Below are positions 1 to 11,995 of a stretch of DNA of 64,000 nucleotides, one piece after another. The stretch lies in assembly GCF_027172205.1 (NCBI RefSeq), contig NC_070611.1:59763979-59827978 (forward strand). The letters run 5' to 3'. This DNA is from Podarcis raffonei. Taxonomy: Eukaryota > Chordata > Lepidosauria > Squamata > Lacertidae. The translations under genes and the position numbers were made by a program. A model generated the notes under the pieces. It made no database searches, was not told the origin of the DNA, and was given only the letters and a program-made list of their open reading frames with translations. Each line of letters begins with the position of its first letter. Positions within the stretch are counted from its first letter, which is position 1.

Positions 1-3000
1 TTGAAGGTACAATGAAACCCTCTAAGAATATCCAGGCCCCCTCCCTCCCATCTGTTTCTTACAACTTGATAGTTGAACTGGAGCACAGTGAGCATACAGA
101 TTATTCCTCTCTGGGAGATAGAACACTGCCAGATTTAAACAGAATTAATCTGGGATTAGTGAAATGACTCCCAAGTTGTTTTTATTCTAAAAGTAAAGCT
201 TTTCAGTGGTTAGAAAATCTAAATAGCAAAAACATACTAATAACCTTTAAAATTATATATATTTCATATTTTGATTTTGTAAAGTGTACTAGGAAGGTGC
301 AAACAGTGGTTTTACCAGGGGCTTTCCCCTCGCCCTCATCTCCTTTGTGCCCTTATTTTCTCATAAGAATAAATATGTTTCTTGACTGTACAAATTGCAT
401 ATTTGCCTGGTGCAAGAGCTGGTGTTTAGATTATGCCTTTATGACTTCCACTTCCTGCAGAATAAACAATGACTCTTACATCTGGTTATGCTTTGGGCCT
501 TGATTTAATGAAATGTCTTAGATTTTTTGTTTTTGGCCAGTAGATAACTTCTTGCATTGTGCCCTCCTGTTTCTTTTGATGTTTTGGTACCCTCAGAAGA
601 CTGTGTTCCATACCTCAACGACTTCTGTAAAGCCTTTTATAAACATGCGTGTCACAATGCATAGTTGCTTCTGAAAACACACAGCAGCCTAGCTGTGTCT
701 AAGAGGGAGGGAATGTTCACTGTGTGACTGTTTGTAGTTGACTTGGCAGTTCCATGAACCATGCACTTATCTATTCACCTCTAGCCAGGCATAAAATTGG
801 ACTGACAGAAGCTGCATAACCAACAGGGCAGAGCTATTTTTGAAATGGTGCAGGAAAGGTGAAGAAAGAATTGAAATGGTGATAATTTTTAAACTGATTA
901 AAAGTTGCCATGATTAACTACTCTGTGGTTAAGAGTAAGATCTTGGGTATTTTGATCTTGATCTTCATGTCATTATGCACAAGGTTCAGTTTTGTGGCTG
1001 GTACCTAGTCTTATTTTGATTTGGTTTAACAAATTTGTGTTTTAAGAAACTGAGACTGCAGTATTTCAAGTTTTCCTGAAACATGGTACTACCATTAAGC
1101 AATGCTTTTTGGTCGTGTTTAAATACTTGAACAGGGAAACTTCAAATTAATTGCTCTGTTTGGAAGCTCAGAATGCACAGCAAATGTTCTTGCTGGTCTT
1201 CACTAATGGTAGTACAGCAGAATTGGAGAATTAGCTGTGGTTCTGCCCCTGAGCTGCTTAATCCCAATGTGTAAGCTAGACCTCCTAAATTTCCAGTCAT
1301 GGTGAACCTGTCCAAGGAAGAAGAAACAACAATGTGTATTGGGGGGTAGGAGATAGCTTAAAAGCTGTTTAAAGACTAAAATCACTTAAATATTCATCTA
1401 CTCCAGCAGAGGCAAGGAATGGATTAGTTAAGAGTGTCTTAACTGTCTGTGTTCCATTAGTCATTAAAGAGTAAGTCATGAGGGTCTCCCAATTCCTTGC
1501 ACGAAAGTCACAAATAGTCTTTCTATAGATTTAGAGCTTTGTGAAAACATCAGGTCTTTCTACAGAGGAAGCAGTGGCAAAAACGGTACAACCTCAGGAG
1601 CTTTAGTAAGTGGAAATAATCCAGACCGAATGAGCTATTTTGTAGACTAGGAAAATAATTAGACTGAAGTAAAAAATAGTCATGCAACATGGAACACACT
1701 TGGAGCAATAAGATACTACAAACTGAATATATAGAAACTTAATATTGGATTCATCACCCAGTGCCATCATTGTGTAATGGAACGTCAGTCAAGAGTAGAT
1801 TTCCTGATATTTGGAGGATTTTTGCAGAAATGGCAACCTTTAAGAAGAAGATTGGTTCTGGGAATAAGTCCCATAGAACTCAGCTGGGCTTGTTTCTAAA
1901 TAGACCTGCATAGGATTATGCTGCAAGACTATAAAAGTTAAATGTAGCACATTTAAAAAGGTAATGTCCTCCTTTTCATTGTTCTGATGGTTTCCAGACA
2001 TTTTTTCTATGTTGCTTTTCCTTTTCTAATGAGAAGTTGTGTTGCACACATTTTGAGTGTGAGCAGTGAGTAACGAGTAACGTTCTTCAGTGAAATCTGC
2101 ATTAAGTCTGCTTTTGTAGTAATTTCAATATCAGGAAGAATCAAAATGCAGTTGCAGTTTCTAAGTTCTCATAAAGTTTTGCATATGTAAGCAATAGCTT
2201 CTGACCTAAAAGAAACAGAGTCATGCAATGTTGTTGGTTACTGAACTTGAAAAGGATTATAAGAACAATGCAGAATATATACTTTTGCTTTACTTCTCTT
2301 CTTGTAAGGCAATAGATTGGTTTGCTTTGAATTCATTTTCAAGGTAGCAGTGTACTTCTTTAATCATAAGAGGCAGAGATCTAGCTCTGAGCATTTTTGT
2401 AGACATAGCTTGCTCTCTAGACATTGTTGATGGAAACCAGAAGAGTCACAGAAAGGTTCCATGTTTTCCACTGGGTCAAAACAAAAAACGTTCATTCTAA
2501 TTTGGCAGCAGCTTAGCTCTACAGCTTGCCCTGAAGCTGTATTAGGGCACAAACAAATTGATGTGCAGTGCGCATACTCCCTCCCCTTTCTCTGTTCAGT
2601 CTCCCTCTGTTTGCTGTGTCTGCTGCATCAGAAACTTCTCTTGGAAAAGTGCAGAGTAAGAACAGTCAGTTTGGGTAAGACTTTACTACTGAAGTAGTAT
2701 AATTATGCTTTAAAAGTGTCAACCTTGTCCTAATTTCCAGTGTTTCATCCACATTGAAAAGGACTTGTGGGAGATCTGAGAAGAATAGAGATGACTAACT
2801 ATTTTTGCTTAAAAGTTGTTATTCTGCTTTGTCACCAGTTTACATGCTTGTGGCTTGCTCTGCTTTAATAATCTCTGCATGAAAGTATAATTAAGTGCCT
2901 TTGGAAACTTGCACATCCATTTGACTTGTAAAAAGCGAACTAGAAGCTGCAATGCACAATTAAAGTCTAAAGTATTGCTTTCCTTGCCATTGCAATTGTG

Positions 3001-4734
3001 ATTGAGTTTATAGAATGATACGGAAAGCAGGCTACTTCCCCTAGTGCTTGACTCTGGGTTTTATTTTCAGTCTTGGCATTGTTGTTGTCTTTAGAAGTGT
3101 AAAGTAGTCGTTCAGTTTCTAAAACTGAAGTTGGTGGTAAGTAGCTGTGTTTTATACTCTGATGGTAGTGGTATAAGAACAAACTTCATTTCCGTTTTGA
3201 ACTTGATAATTTCATTCTTATTAGAAAGACAACCAGGATCTTGCACCAAGGTTTGTTTGCTTAACAAAATTATATTCTGCTTCAGTGTAGTAAAACCTCT
3301 AAGCATCTTGTTCTTCAGACTATTAATAGTGGCATACTTTCAGTGAAAAAACAAAATTGTCTGGTTCTTTATTCCAAGATTTGACTCTGGATGACAAGGG
3401 AGAAATCTTTAGGCAATGTATTAAAATAGCAGCATGCTTCATTGGAGAGTGCGTTTTGTAAGAGAGTAAAAGAATGTACCTTTATTCAGACTTCACTTGC
3501 TTATAGAAGTGAGATAATGGAATCCAGGATAACATAATGGATGGTGTAATTTAAAAATAATAATTGCTGGAAGGGATATATCAATAAATGCTAGCTGGAG
3601 ATTTGTAGGCTTGTGAGACATTATTGACTTTTATAAAGGATTCTACTGCAGATTTCAGTATCAGATAACAATTCCTGTTTTAGATGACTTACCTCTTGAC
3701 TTAGTTTCTCCTCTCTGCTTGAAAATGGAATATTGTGGACTGTAATATGTAGTACATAACACTGTATTTGACAAGGGGAGGTCCTATTTAATAGGTTAGT
3801 GTTGCTTGTACAGACTAACTGCTCCTGGAAGGAGAGTTCCTGTGTCTTTTTGTATGCTTTTCTAAGTGAAATGAGCAAGTGTTTGTTTTTAGCAGCATGG
3901 GTAGCGTGACTGATTAATTTTAGATCTACCTGCTACTTAGCATTTTTACTCTTGACTGTTTTGAAATACTAAAACAAATCATTGGGATCCTGCATATGCA
4001 GTTTAAATTTGTTTATATTTGTAACCTGTTCCTATGTCCAGAGTCTCAGGACAGTGAATGAAAAGCATAAGAATCCTATTAGGACAAAATAAAGTTGGGC
4101 TTAGAGAAGACTCCATAACCTTCAGCACTCTCTTGCTTCACTGCATACTAGAGACAGCTTCACCCACCTTCCTCGGTGCCTCCTATCCCACACGCTTACA
4201 CTCTTCTGTGTCTCAACCCCTTCCATAGTGTCTATTTCTCCCTCTTATTGAGGTTGTTCCTACTCCTTCAGCTGACACCTAGGGGAGCAGCCTCTTAACC
4301 TATTCTTCTCCCCACCACCCCCAAGCCTGGAAAGCCAACCTCTTCAGGAGCCTGCACTCTCAAATTTGAGATTGTCTAAGATGTATTTTCCTTCATTGCT
4401 ACTTAATATTCCATGGCTCTATCTTTTCCATTATTTCTTTTTTAACTACAAATTCCTGGCACATTTGAAAGCTGTTAAACTGCACTCTGAAGACCTTTGT
4501 GTGACCTTCAGATAAGAACAGCACTGTTGATGTACGAAGATTAAGTATAACACCTCAAGTGGCATAAAATAGCCTGTTCTGTGGATCATGTGGTACAGAT
4601 AAAAGGATTCTGTAGCCTGTGGTGCAGTTTGTGCTGAAATGGAGGTAACAACAACTTTCCTTTATGAAGCTAAGAAATCTATTTGAGTAGTATTGCTGGC
4701 TAGATGTAACTGAGAATTCCTCACTCATTGTTGG

Positions 4735-4850
4735 GGAAGGGCTGTAGCTCAGTGGTAGAGCACATGTTCTGCGTGTAAAAGTGAGTCAGTGTCAACAGTA
4801 CTAAGAAAGATGGACCCAATGATCTGACTTGTTATAAGGCAACTTACAAT
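4735..4850 (+). repeat. tRNA-derived SINE fragment
   Basis: The stretch starts GGGCTGTAGCTCAGTGGTAG, a tRNA head with a recognisable pol III A box (TAGCTCAGTGGT). It then degenerates: the anticodon and T arms do not fold and the B box is poor. The body (gatggacccaatgatctgac, ttataaggcaactta) resembles the non-tRNA body of amniote tRNA SINEs. I read it as an old SINE copy inside the BCL2L13 intron, not a tRNA gene. The right edge is approximate. Confidence 0.6.
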
Positions 4851-6009
4851 GTTCTCATTTGTAGTACACACAGCTTAATGTTATTCATCTTGGGGCATAA
4901 TCTTTCAGTTCAGATACTAGATTATTTAATGAAACTGCCTAGGTAATTGCATCAGAGTGTCTGTCTTCAAAAATTAGCCAAAATTTTTTGCAGAAACTTA
5001 GTAATTGTAGAATGATCTTCTCTGGGCAAGTTTTGTGTCCTCAATTAAGTAAAATACGGGGCCAAAAAGGTTAAGTTGTATGAAACAATATAAGCGGAAT
5101 GACACTGGGAGTAATATTAATTGAACTCGACTCTCTAGAACTAATATTTCAGAAGTTAGGCCTCTGGTGCCTAACACATTTTTTATTCTTTCTTAGTATT
5201 GATTTATTTTAAAACATACTCTACTTGTTGTTGTTTTTTAAAAAAAAAACCTACTAAAATATCTTTGTTGGCAAAACTTCTTTGCTGCTACCTGTGCAGA
5301 TCTCTTCTCAATATTCCTTTGGTTTTCTGATGCAGGGTCATTCTTGATTAGAATATCACAAACATCTGATGGGAGGGCCTGTCTGCATTATAGTGCTCTG
5401 TGTTCTGATTTTTGTTTTACATGACTGTGGTGCTGAAGCAAGGGTGAATAGTGCAAGCTAGCCTGGAGCTATGAAGAGGGCAGAGGAGTGGGAACAATTC
5501 ATAGCAGAATAACATGTACTCTTCACCATAAAGCTCCTGAGCTCATGAGACAGCTTGATCAGCACGGAAAGAGGGTGGATGGGGATTTACTGAGTAATTA
5601 CTTTCTGTGTGGCGGCAGTCCAGCCCCTGATGCAGCTTTCTGCATGTGCCACATTCCATTAGCACAGATGGATAGTTGTGAAAGGCAGCCATCAACAGAA
5701 GCTCTGAGAGCTTTGCTTGAAGGATGCCTGAGTGGTTCTGGTTAGCAATGCTTCAATATTCTTTGTATTATAACATTATCTCTCTATACAGATACCAGAT
5801 TATTATTATTTTTTTAAAAGTTCAATTAATTCAAATAGGCTTTGAATTTTTATAAGTTATGAAGAAATTGTGATATGTGTATGGGTGACTCCTGAGGAAT
5901 AGATTTCTAGAAATAAAAAAGTAACTCCTATGTAGTACAATTTCAGTTGAGGCACTTTCCTAATAGAATCAACACTCACCATAGAGTATGTGAGAGATTG
6001 CTACAGAAC

Positions 6010-6106
6010 TACAGTTGTACTTCGGAAGTCAAACGGAATCCGTCCTGGAAGTCCGTTCAACTTCCAAAACGTTCGGGAGCCAAGGCACAGCTTCCGATTG
6101 ACTGCA
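6010..6106. mobile_element. Left end of a TIR DNA element (CAGTTGTACYTYGGAAGT family)
   Basis: After a TA dinucleotide the sequence CAGTTGTACTTCGGAAGTC begins and stays similar to the left half of the complete copy at 44750-44983, up to the 'cagcttccgattg' core. The right half and right terminal repeat are missing. It is a broken MITE-like copy about 450 bp upstream of the BCL2L13 last exon. Confidence 0.65.
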
Positions 6107-6560
6107 TGTGTATTGTGAAATAATGTACATCAGATTCATGTGTTATGCTCATAACAGTCCTGGGAAATAGGTTAGGGTGAGTGATCCTGACTTTTGTGTG
6201 CATGCACACACATAGAATTTCATAATAGTAGAGAACTGAATCCAGGTCTCTTTCCCATATCCAAGTACAATACTTTTGTCTCAAACCAGACAGAAAACAA
6301 TTACTGTTCAATACTTAGTTTTGACAATATGCAAACCTCTTTAAATATTAAAGTTTTGTTGCCTCCCCGCCCCCCACAATAATTGCATGCAACTGCACTC
6401 TGATGGAAACCTGTTGTATCCATTGGCTGTTCAACTATATGTAGCAATTATACGTTCTCTGGGTCGTTCTGAATTAAGGCTACCATTCTTCTGTAATGTG
6501 GTTGTATCATGTAAAATTAAGTGCTGCTAACTTTGTTGATTATGTGCATTTTTCTTCTAG

Positions 6561-7373
6561 GGTACTGTTTTTAGTTTGGATTCTGAAGAAGAGGAGTACC
6601 ACGGAATAATTGCCGAAGATAGCAATGACATCTACATCCTAACTAGTGACAACTCAGGCCAGGTGAGCCCTCCTGAGTCACCTACAGTGACAACATCTTG
6701 GCAGTCGGAGAGCTTGCCAGTTTCTTTGTCAGCTAGTCAGAGTTGGCATACTGAGAGCTTACCTGTCTCGTTGGGGCCTGAGTCTTGGCAGCAAGTGGCT
6801 ATGGATCCTGAAGAAGTGAAGAGTTTGGACAGCAATGGAGGTGGGGAAGAAAGGAGTGAAAATAACTCTTCAAACTCTGATATTGTTCATGTTGAAAAGG
6901 AGGAGATACCAGAGGGGGTTGAGGAAACAGTGGTGTCAGAAGTGGTCCTGCAGGCTGACCCTGCAAAGTCTGCTTCCCCAGAACCTCCAACTGCATTGCT
7001 GGAGCCAGAAGCTGAAATTGTGTCTCTTAAAAAGCCAGGCCCCTCTGCACCTTCACATAAGGAACACCAGAAAGAGGGGAAAGAGGTGCTGCTGCCAGAA
7101 CCTGAAGCTCCAGCCTTGAGTAAACCTGTCCAGCAATTAACTCAGTCAGAAGAAAAAGCTACCCCCAAACCTGAAAGAATACTGCCTCCAGAAGAAGAAA
7201 TAAAGGCCAGAAAGGGAAGCTATTCTGAAGAAAAGGAAGAGAAGACTCCTGCTGGGGAGGAGAAACCCATCCTCTTACCAGAAGGCAAATCAATTCTACT
7301 ATATGGTGGGGCAGCTGCAGTGGCCATCCTAGCTGTGGCAGTAGGTGTAGCACTAGCATTGAGGAAGAAGTAG
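6561..7373 (+). CDS. BCL2L13: BCL2L13 (Bcl-rambo) last coding exon
   Basis: BCL2L13 is a tail-anchored BCL-2 family protein of the mitochondrial outer membrane that acts as a mitophagy receptor and affects apoptosis. The exon follows acceptor ttcttctag and reads GTVFSLDSEEEEYHG in phase 0, giving 270 residues to TAG. Visible parts are an acidic start, a tandem repeat of the type W-x-[ST]-ESLPVSLS (exon residues about 47-70), an LC3-interacting motif SWQQV (W codon at 6786-6788), a long acidic Pro/Glu-rich linker, and a C-terminal anchor (LLYGGAAAVAILAVAVGVAL) followed by RKK. I recognise this as near-identical in order to the human C-terminal half. The human LIR is WQQI; here the last position is Val, which the LIR consensus allows. 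The BH-like N-terminal half is outside the window. The linker before the anchor differs most from human. Confidence 0.95.
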   Translation, partial: GTVFSLDSEEEEYHGIIAEDSNDIYILTSDNSGQVSPPESPTVTTSWQSESLPVSLSASQSWHTESLPVSLGPESWQQVAMDPEEVKSLDSNGGGEERSENNSSNSDIVHVEKEEIPEGVEETVVSEVVLQADPAKSASPEPPTALLEPEAEIVSLKKPGPSAPSHKEHQKEGKEVLLPEPEAPALSKPVQQLTQSEEKATPKPERILPPEEEIKARKGSYSEEKEEKTPAGEEKPILLPEGKSILLYGGAAAVAILAVAVGVALALRKK

Positions 7374-7871
7374 TGAATGCCTCTCCTCAAGGAAGTAGCG
7401 CCTGAATCTACACTTAGTTGCATTGGCTGAGGGTTGTGGTGCCTGCTGTTAATGGGAAATTCATGTAGCAAAAAGGGTGATGGGGCAAGGGTACACTATA
7501 AAGCTAAGCCTGGGGACAATCATGTTTTTAGTGGACTGGTATCGGATCTTCCTGTTTAACATATAGGGGTGTCATTTTGAAAACCCCTGCACATTTAATA
7601 TGTATGTATAACTGAGAAATGGGGATGCTTATACACTGGAAACCGGCACAGAACATTCCAGGGGAAAAGGAAAGTTTGTTGTTATCCCTGGAGATTTCCC
7701 TTCCATAAGCTGCTCTTGCAGCTTCTTGGTTCCCCTTTAACCTCTTGAATGAGAGGCTCAGTGTAGCATGAGGTTGGTAGCTCTTTTGTCTCGGCTTCCT
7801 CAGGTATTGCACAGCTCCTCTTGACCTCCCAGATCTCTTTTAAACCCCAGTGGGTTAGTGCTTCTTCAATA

Positions 7872-8091
7872 CAGTGGTACCTCGGGTTAAGAACTTCTTT
7901 CTTTCTGGAGGTCCATTCTTAACCTGAAACTGTTCTTAACCTGAGGTACCACTTTAGCTGATGGGGCCTCCCGCTGCGCCGCTGCTGCGCGATTTCTGTT
8001 CTCATCCTGAAGCAAAGTTCTTAACCTGAGGTACTATTTCTGGGTTATCGGAGTCTGTAACCTGAAGCGTCTGTAACCCGAGGTACCACTG
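7872..8091. mobile_element. Tigger/mariner-like MITE, copy 1
   Basis: This 220-bp element has inverted ends CAGTGGTACCTCGGGTTA and TAACCCGAGGTACCACTG and is flanked by TA on both sides (7870-7871 and 8092-8093), as expected for Tc1/mariner-pogo insertions. Internally it repeats 'cttaacctga' several times in both directions. It has no coding capacity. It lies 0.5 kb past the BCL2L13 stop codon, so it is probably transcribed in the 3' UTR. Related copies lie at 23974 and 29765. Confidence 0.85.
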
Positions 8092-9580
8092 TACCTCTTT
8101 GCTTTATACCTTTTCTACCCCCTCATATATATTTAATGAAATTCTTAAAGCTCTTTAATGTTGGGTGGGTAAAGCAATAGTCTCCCATGCAGGGATGAAA
8201 TTATAAGAGTTTGGTGGGAAGACGTATTCTTTGATCCCTCATGTGTATCTGATCTCTGCTACTTTTGTGTTTTCCCTCTCCCTTTGCCCTTTTAATGCAT
8301 CCTGTTTTTTATATCTGTTTAGTTATCAAAGAGACCCTTTTATCATTCTGATGAATAAAAAGGAGAAATGTTCAGCAGTTGTAAGCTGAACTGGCATCAC
8401 TTGCAAAGTCAAAATATAAGCACCTGCTTTGGACATCTTTTCCCTGTTGTGTTTGCACAAATTCAAGAGTGAAAGATGCTTAGCCTTAAATTGACCTTGA
8501 CCACTGATAAAAAGCCAAGCACAAGGTCTTCAAAGAAATGAAGTCATGTAGTTCAACCGAAGCAGCATTGTGCTGTCCCTCCCAGTTGTTTGCCTGGTTT
8601 TGGCTGTAGAGTGAATGGTGACCTGAAAGCCAGTAAGTCACGTAAACCTGCCAGATAATAGCTACCTGTGGAAAGTTTATTTTTAATCCAGCCAGGTATG
8701 ATTTCTACCCAAGAGGAATGAAATAAGATATGTCTTATCAGTGTTTGGTGCTGTGTGTGTGATGGAAACAAAATTTAAATATTACTCTGTTGGTGTTTGC
8801 TGGCTCTATGGAGTGGAAGCTCTCATGTCCTTCAAGCGATTGCTGCAGCTTGTTTGGGCTGCTGAGATGTGTATAAATCAAAAGTTTAAAAAAAAGACCT
8901 TTTTCAAACTTTTTAAAATATCCAAGCTCCACCATAGTAGACATATACAAACTTTCCCCCTTGTTATTCTGCTAACCAAAGGATGCCGAATGAACCCCTC
9001 CCCCCTCTCCTGGTGTACTAATTGGATATGATTACCTGTCTGGCAATCAGGTACCTCTTTACTATAGTGCTATTTAGGAATGTGAAAGTGTTGAGTAGTG
9101 GTTTTCTCTAGTTCCTTGCCATAGCTGCCTTTTCCAGTTACCCTCTGCAGAACAGATGATCAGGAAATTCCTAAGATTCCCTTCACCACATTTGTAGGCT
9201 GAACTTCTCCATAAGTAAATACAGAACTTCTCTGTAAATAAAAGAATCATCATCTCAAATTAACACATGTATACTCATCATGTGGCAGTGGTGATTTTCT
9301 TCTTCTCCAGTGCTTGTGTTAACACGTTACATTTTGGAGGCAGTGTCTTGGCAACATGTGGCCTATTCATTATGACCTGTGTTGAATTTTTTTGTTGCAA
9401 AAATTCTTAAGGCTCAATTGCTTCTTAACAAAAAAACAACAACAATTTCAATTCATTTTAGGGGTGTGATAGTAAATAGAATATGCTCTTTTGCCACAGG
9501 AAGCATCCTATAGCCATTCCTAGAATTCATAGACAGACTATGTAGCAAATTGCTACAGGTCTCAGTGTATGTGATGCAAG

Positions 9581-9911
9581 TAAAAGTAAAGGTACCTCTG
9601 ACCGTTAGGTCCAGTCGTGGACGACTGTGGGGTTGCGGCGCTCATCTCGCTCTGTAGGCCAAGGGAGCCGGCATTTGTCCGCAGACAGCTTCTGGGTCAT
9701 GTGGCCAGCATGACTAAGCCGCTTCTGGCAAACCAGAGCAGCGCACGGAAACACCGTTTACCTTCCCGCCGGAGTGGTACCTATTTACTTGCACTTTGAC
9801 TTTGACTTTACTTGCTAGGCAGGCAGGAACTAGGACCGAAGAACGGGCGCTCATCCCGTTGTGGGGATTCGAACTGCCGACCTTCTAATCGGCAAGCCCT
9901 AGGCTCTTAAT
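9581..9911 (-). repeat. Sauria-type SINE, 5'-truncated
   Basis: On the minus strand this reads as the tRNA-related body of the squamate Sauria SINE: a B box (GGTTCGAATCC-like, seen here in reverse as ggattcgaactgcc), the 'GGTACC' middle, the conserved 'CATGCTGGCCACATGACCC' block and the 3' end TTTACTTTTACTTG. About 35 bp of the 5' tRNA head are missing compared with the complete copy at 48930-49291. The 3' end of this family is shared with BovB LINEs, which mobilise it. Confidence 0.88.
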
Positions 9912-11871
9912 TAGATGCAATTTAAAGGGAAAGTAAGGAGGTGAAAGACACTCTTAAGAGTCTTTGAGCTTTAGCCTAGTTTCATCTTTAATCCATTCAC
10001 CTTTCAAAATCTCAAATTTATTATTACTTATTTCATATTGTTGTAATTGCTATTTACTCCTGAAACTTCACTGGGCAGGCCCTTATTCAGTGTAGTTTTG
10101 ATTTACATTTAATGAGTGATAGTTGCCACTATGACAGTCTGCATTCCTGTTTACCATAAAACTGTCTTCCATCTTACTATAATGGTCACTTGATTGTTTG
10201 GAGCATCCAGGATGTCTGATGGCAAAAGTAATTGCAGTCAGCAGTAGTTTTAGCACAGTAGCCAAGTTGATGAGGGTTTGGCTCTAATGATTGTGAAGTT
10301 GGGAGGAAGTATCCTTACACACGTTGTGGTAGAAAGCCTGGGTTTACTATCGGTTGGCTATTTGAGAGGAAGCCACTGCCAGTCTCGCCTCCCTGGTGAG
10401 TATGCATGTATAATACATAGTTTGTGCACACAAGGTGTTATCTTCCCACATTACATGCACACCTACAAATGTTGTATGTGAAGTGTCCTCTAACCATATG
10501 GGAATTTTTGCTTTTTGATTCAGCAGGATGGGAACTTTGCCATGGAGGTTGGGAGTTGCTGGTTAGGTAATTTCCAATGCTTTTTTCTAGTGCTGTCTTT
10601 GTTACCCATTTTCCAGAATAAAGTGCCTCAGTGTATTCCAGTGGGCTTTAACAGTTTTCCTTTTTTATATTTGCCTGCTTTCTATTTTGTAGCCCTATTG
10701 TCCAATAGTGAGTATTCTTGAGCTATAGCTCCAAAAGCCTTTGGGGAAAAACCTCCCATGCTGGAGGAAGGTAAAATAAATCATAGCTGCTATGTCATTA
10801 GATATTAGCATTGTTGCAAGACAATATATAGCTCAATAGTACCATTTTGGGTTCTCAGTATTTAGAGATGCACTAGTATTAGACCAATTCAACCGATAAT
10901 AGATGGGAATGGTCTATAGCTCTCAATAAATTTGATGGTTTGAAATGGATGTTGTTTCCTCTGCGTGAATATTTGCAAAACTCTTCTTTCTCCACTACAT
11001 ACCCTCTTAAATATGAGTTATGCATGCTTTGAAATAAGCCCCGTCCTTATCTGCTAGGGCTATTGCCAATACAAATTCTCATTTTTCTAGCAGGCACTAC
11101 AAATTAATTAGGATAAACCGGTACTGTTTTTCTTTTTCCAATACTAAGGTCATGTGTTTGGCCCGGGGGTGGGCAAGAGAGACAATGGGCAACTGTAGAT
11201 TGGTATTCTTCACCTGTTAATTTCGCTAGTTTCAAAATGCTAAAAAGAACGTTAGATGAAAGATTAAAGGGTGTAGAACTGTGAACTGCCACTTTCAACC
11301 ATTGACCAGTAATAATCTGTTCTATTTTCTGTAGATTTCTGAAATAAGTGGGGGGGGTAGTCTTTTCCTGAAGATATTAGGGCTTCAAGATGAAATAGGA
11401 CTTGGTAAAGGTGTCTCATACTATAATTTCTCTTATTCTGTGATATATAGTCATACATTTATTTAGTTGGTTCAGATGAATGTCTGTTTTTAGCAGTGAG
11501 ATGGATGCTTTGAAGCAGTGTTATTTCACAGCTTTTCTTGAAGCATCACTAGAGAAGGGCTAGTCTGTTTATAAATTAACAACTAACATTCTATACTCTG
11601 GCAACTACCTCTCAGGGTTAATGTTCATATAGCACAGGCAACAGGCTGGAGTCTATATGGTTTTTGGAGCTGCAAACAATAAAATATTTAGGAGAAATCA
11701 TGAACATATGTGTTATTGTGTTAGCAGTAACATGCATATAGGTGGACTTTTAGAAATGTATTGCATGTGAAATTGTGTCACCTAGAGGTACCCATTTATA
11801 TACTGTACGATCTATGAGCAGGGTGGTCTACAATTCTGCATTGGAACACCTAAAATTATTAGACTGTACCA

Positions 11872-11995
11872 CAGTGGCGTAGCGTGGTTGTCAGCAGCCG
11901 GGGCAAGGCAAGTAATTTGCGCCCCCTAACCCTAACCCCCAGATGTTGTGCCCGGTGCGGCCGGCCCCCCCTGCACCCCCCACGCTACGCCACTG
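11872..11995. mobile_element. hAT-like MITE with intact 8-bp TSD
   Basis: The ends are perfect 16-bp inverted repeats, CAGTGGCGTAGCGTGG and its complement. The flanks are identical 8-mers CTGTACCA at 11864-11871 and 11996-12003. Eight-base duplications with CAG-type TIRs are diagnostic of hAT transposons. The 124-bp body is GC-rich, has no coding capacity, and contains a short ccctaaccctaaccc run. Confidence 0.9.

Larger units (their letters stand above)
1..6560 (+). other. BCL2L13: BCL2L13 intron (last intron, 3' part)
   Basis: This stretch lies before the last BCL2L13 exon and ends in a pyrimidine-rich acceptor (tttttcttctag). I searched it for the preceding exon, which in the family ends in the sequence before GTVFSL, and did not find it, so that exon lies left of the window. 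It is AT-rich non-coding DNA with few recognisable repeats: a tRNA-like SINE near 4739 and the left end of a TIR element at 6010. Every open frame in it is short and has no recognisable similarity. Confidence 0.75.

Noticed and set aside
4739-4800. tRNA gene
   Set aside because: Only the A-box half is tRNA-like. The anticodon and T arms do not form, so it is a SINE relic.
5488-5745. 85-codon plus-strand frame in the BCL2L13 intron, with protein-like text
   Set aside because: It does not match the BCL2L13 exon expected before GTVFSL, and no matching splice sites and phase were found.
11926-11943. Interstitial telomere repeat
   Set aside because: It is only about two and a half CCCTAA units, contained within an hAT-like MITE.
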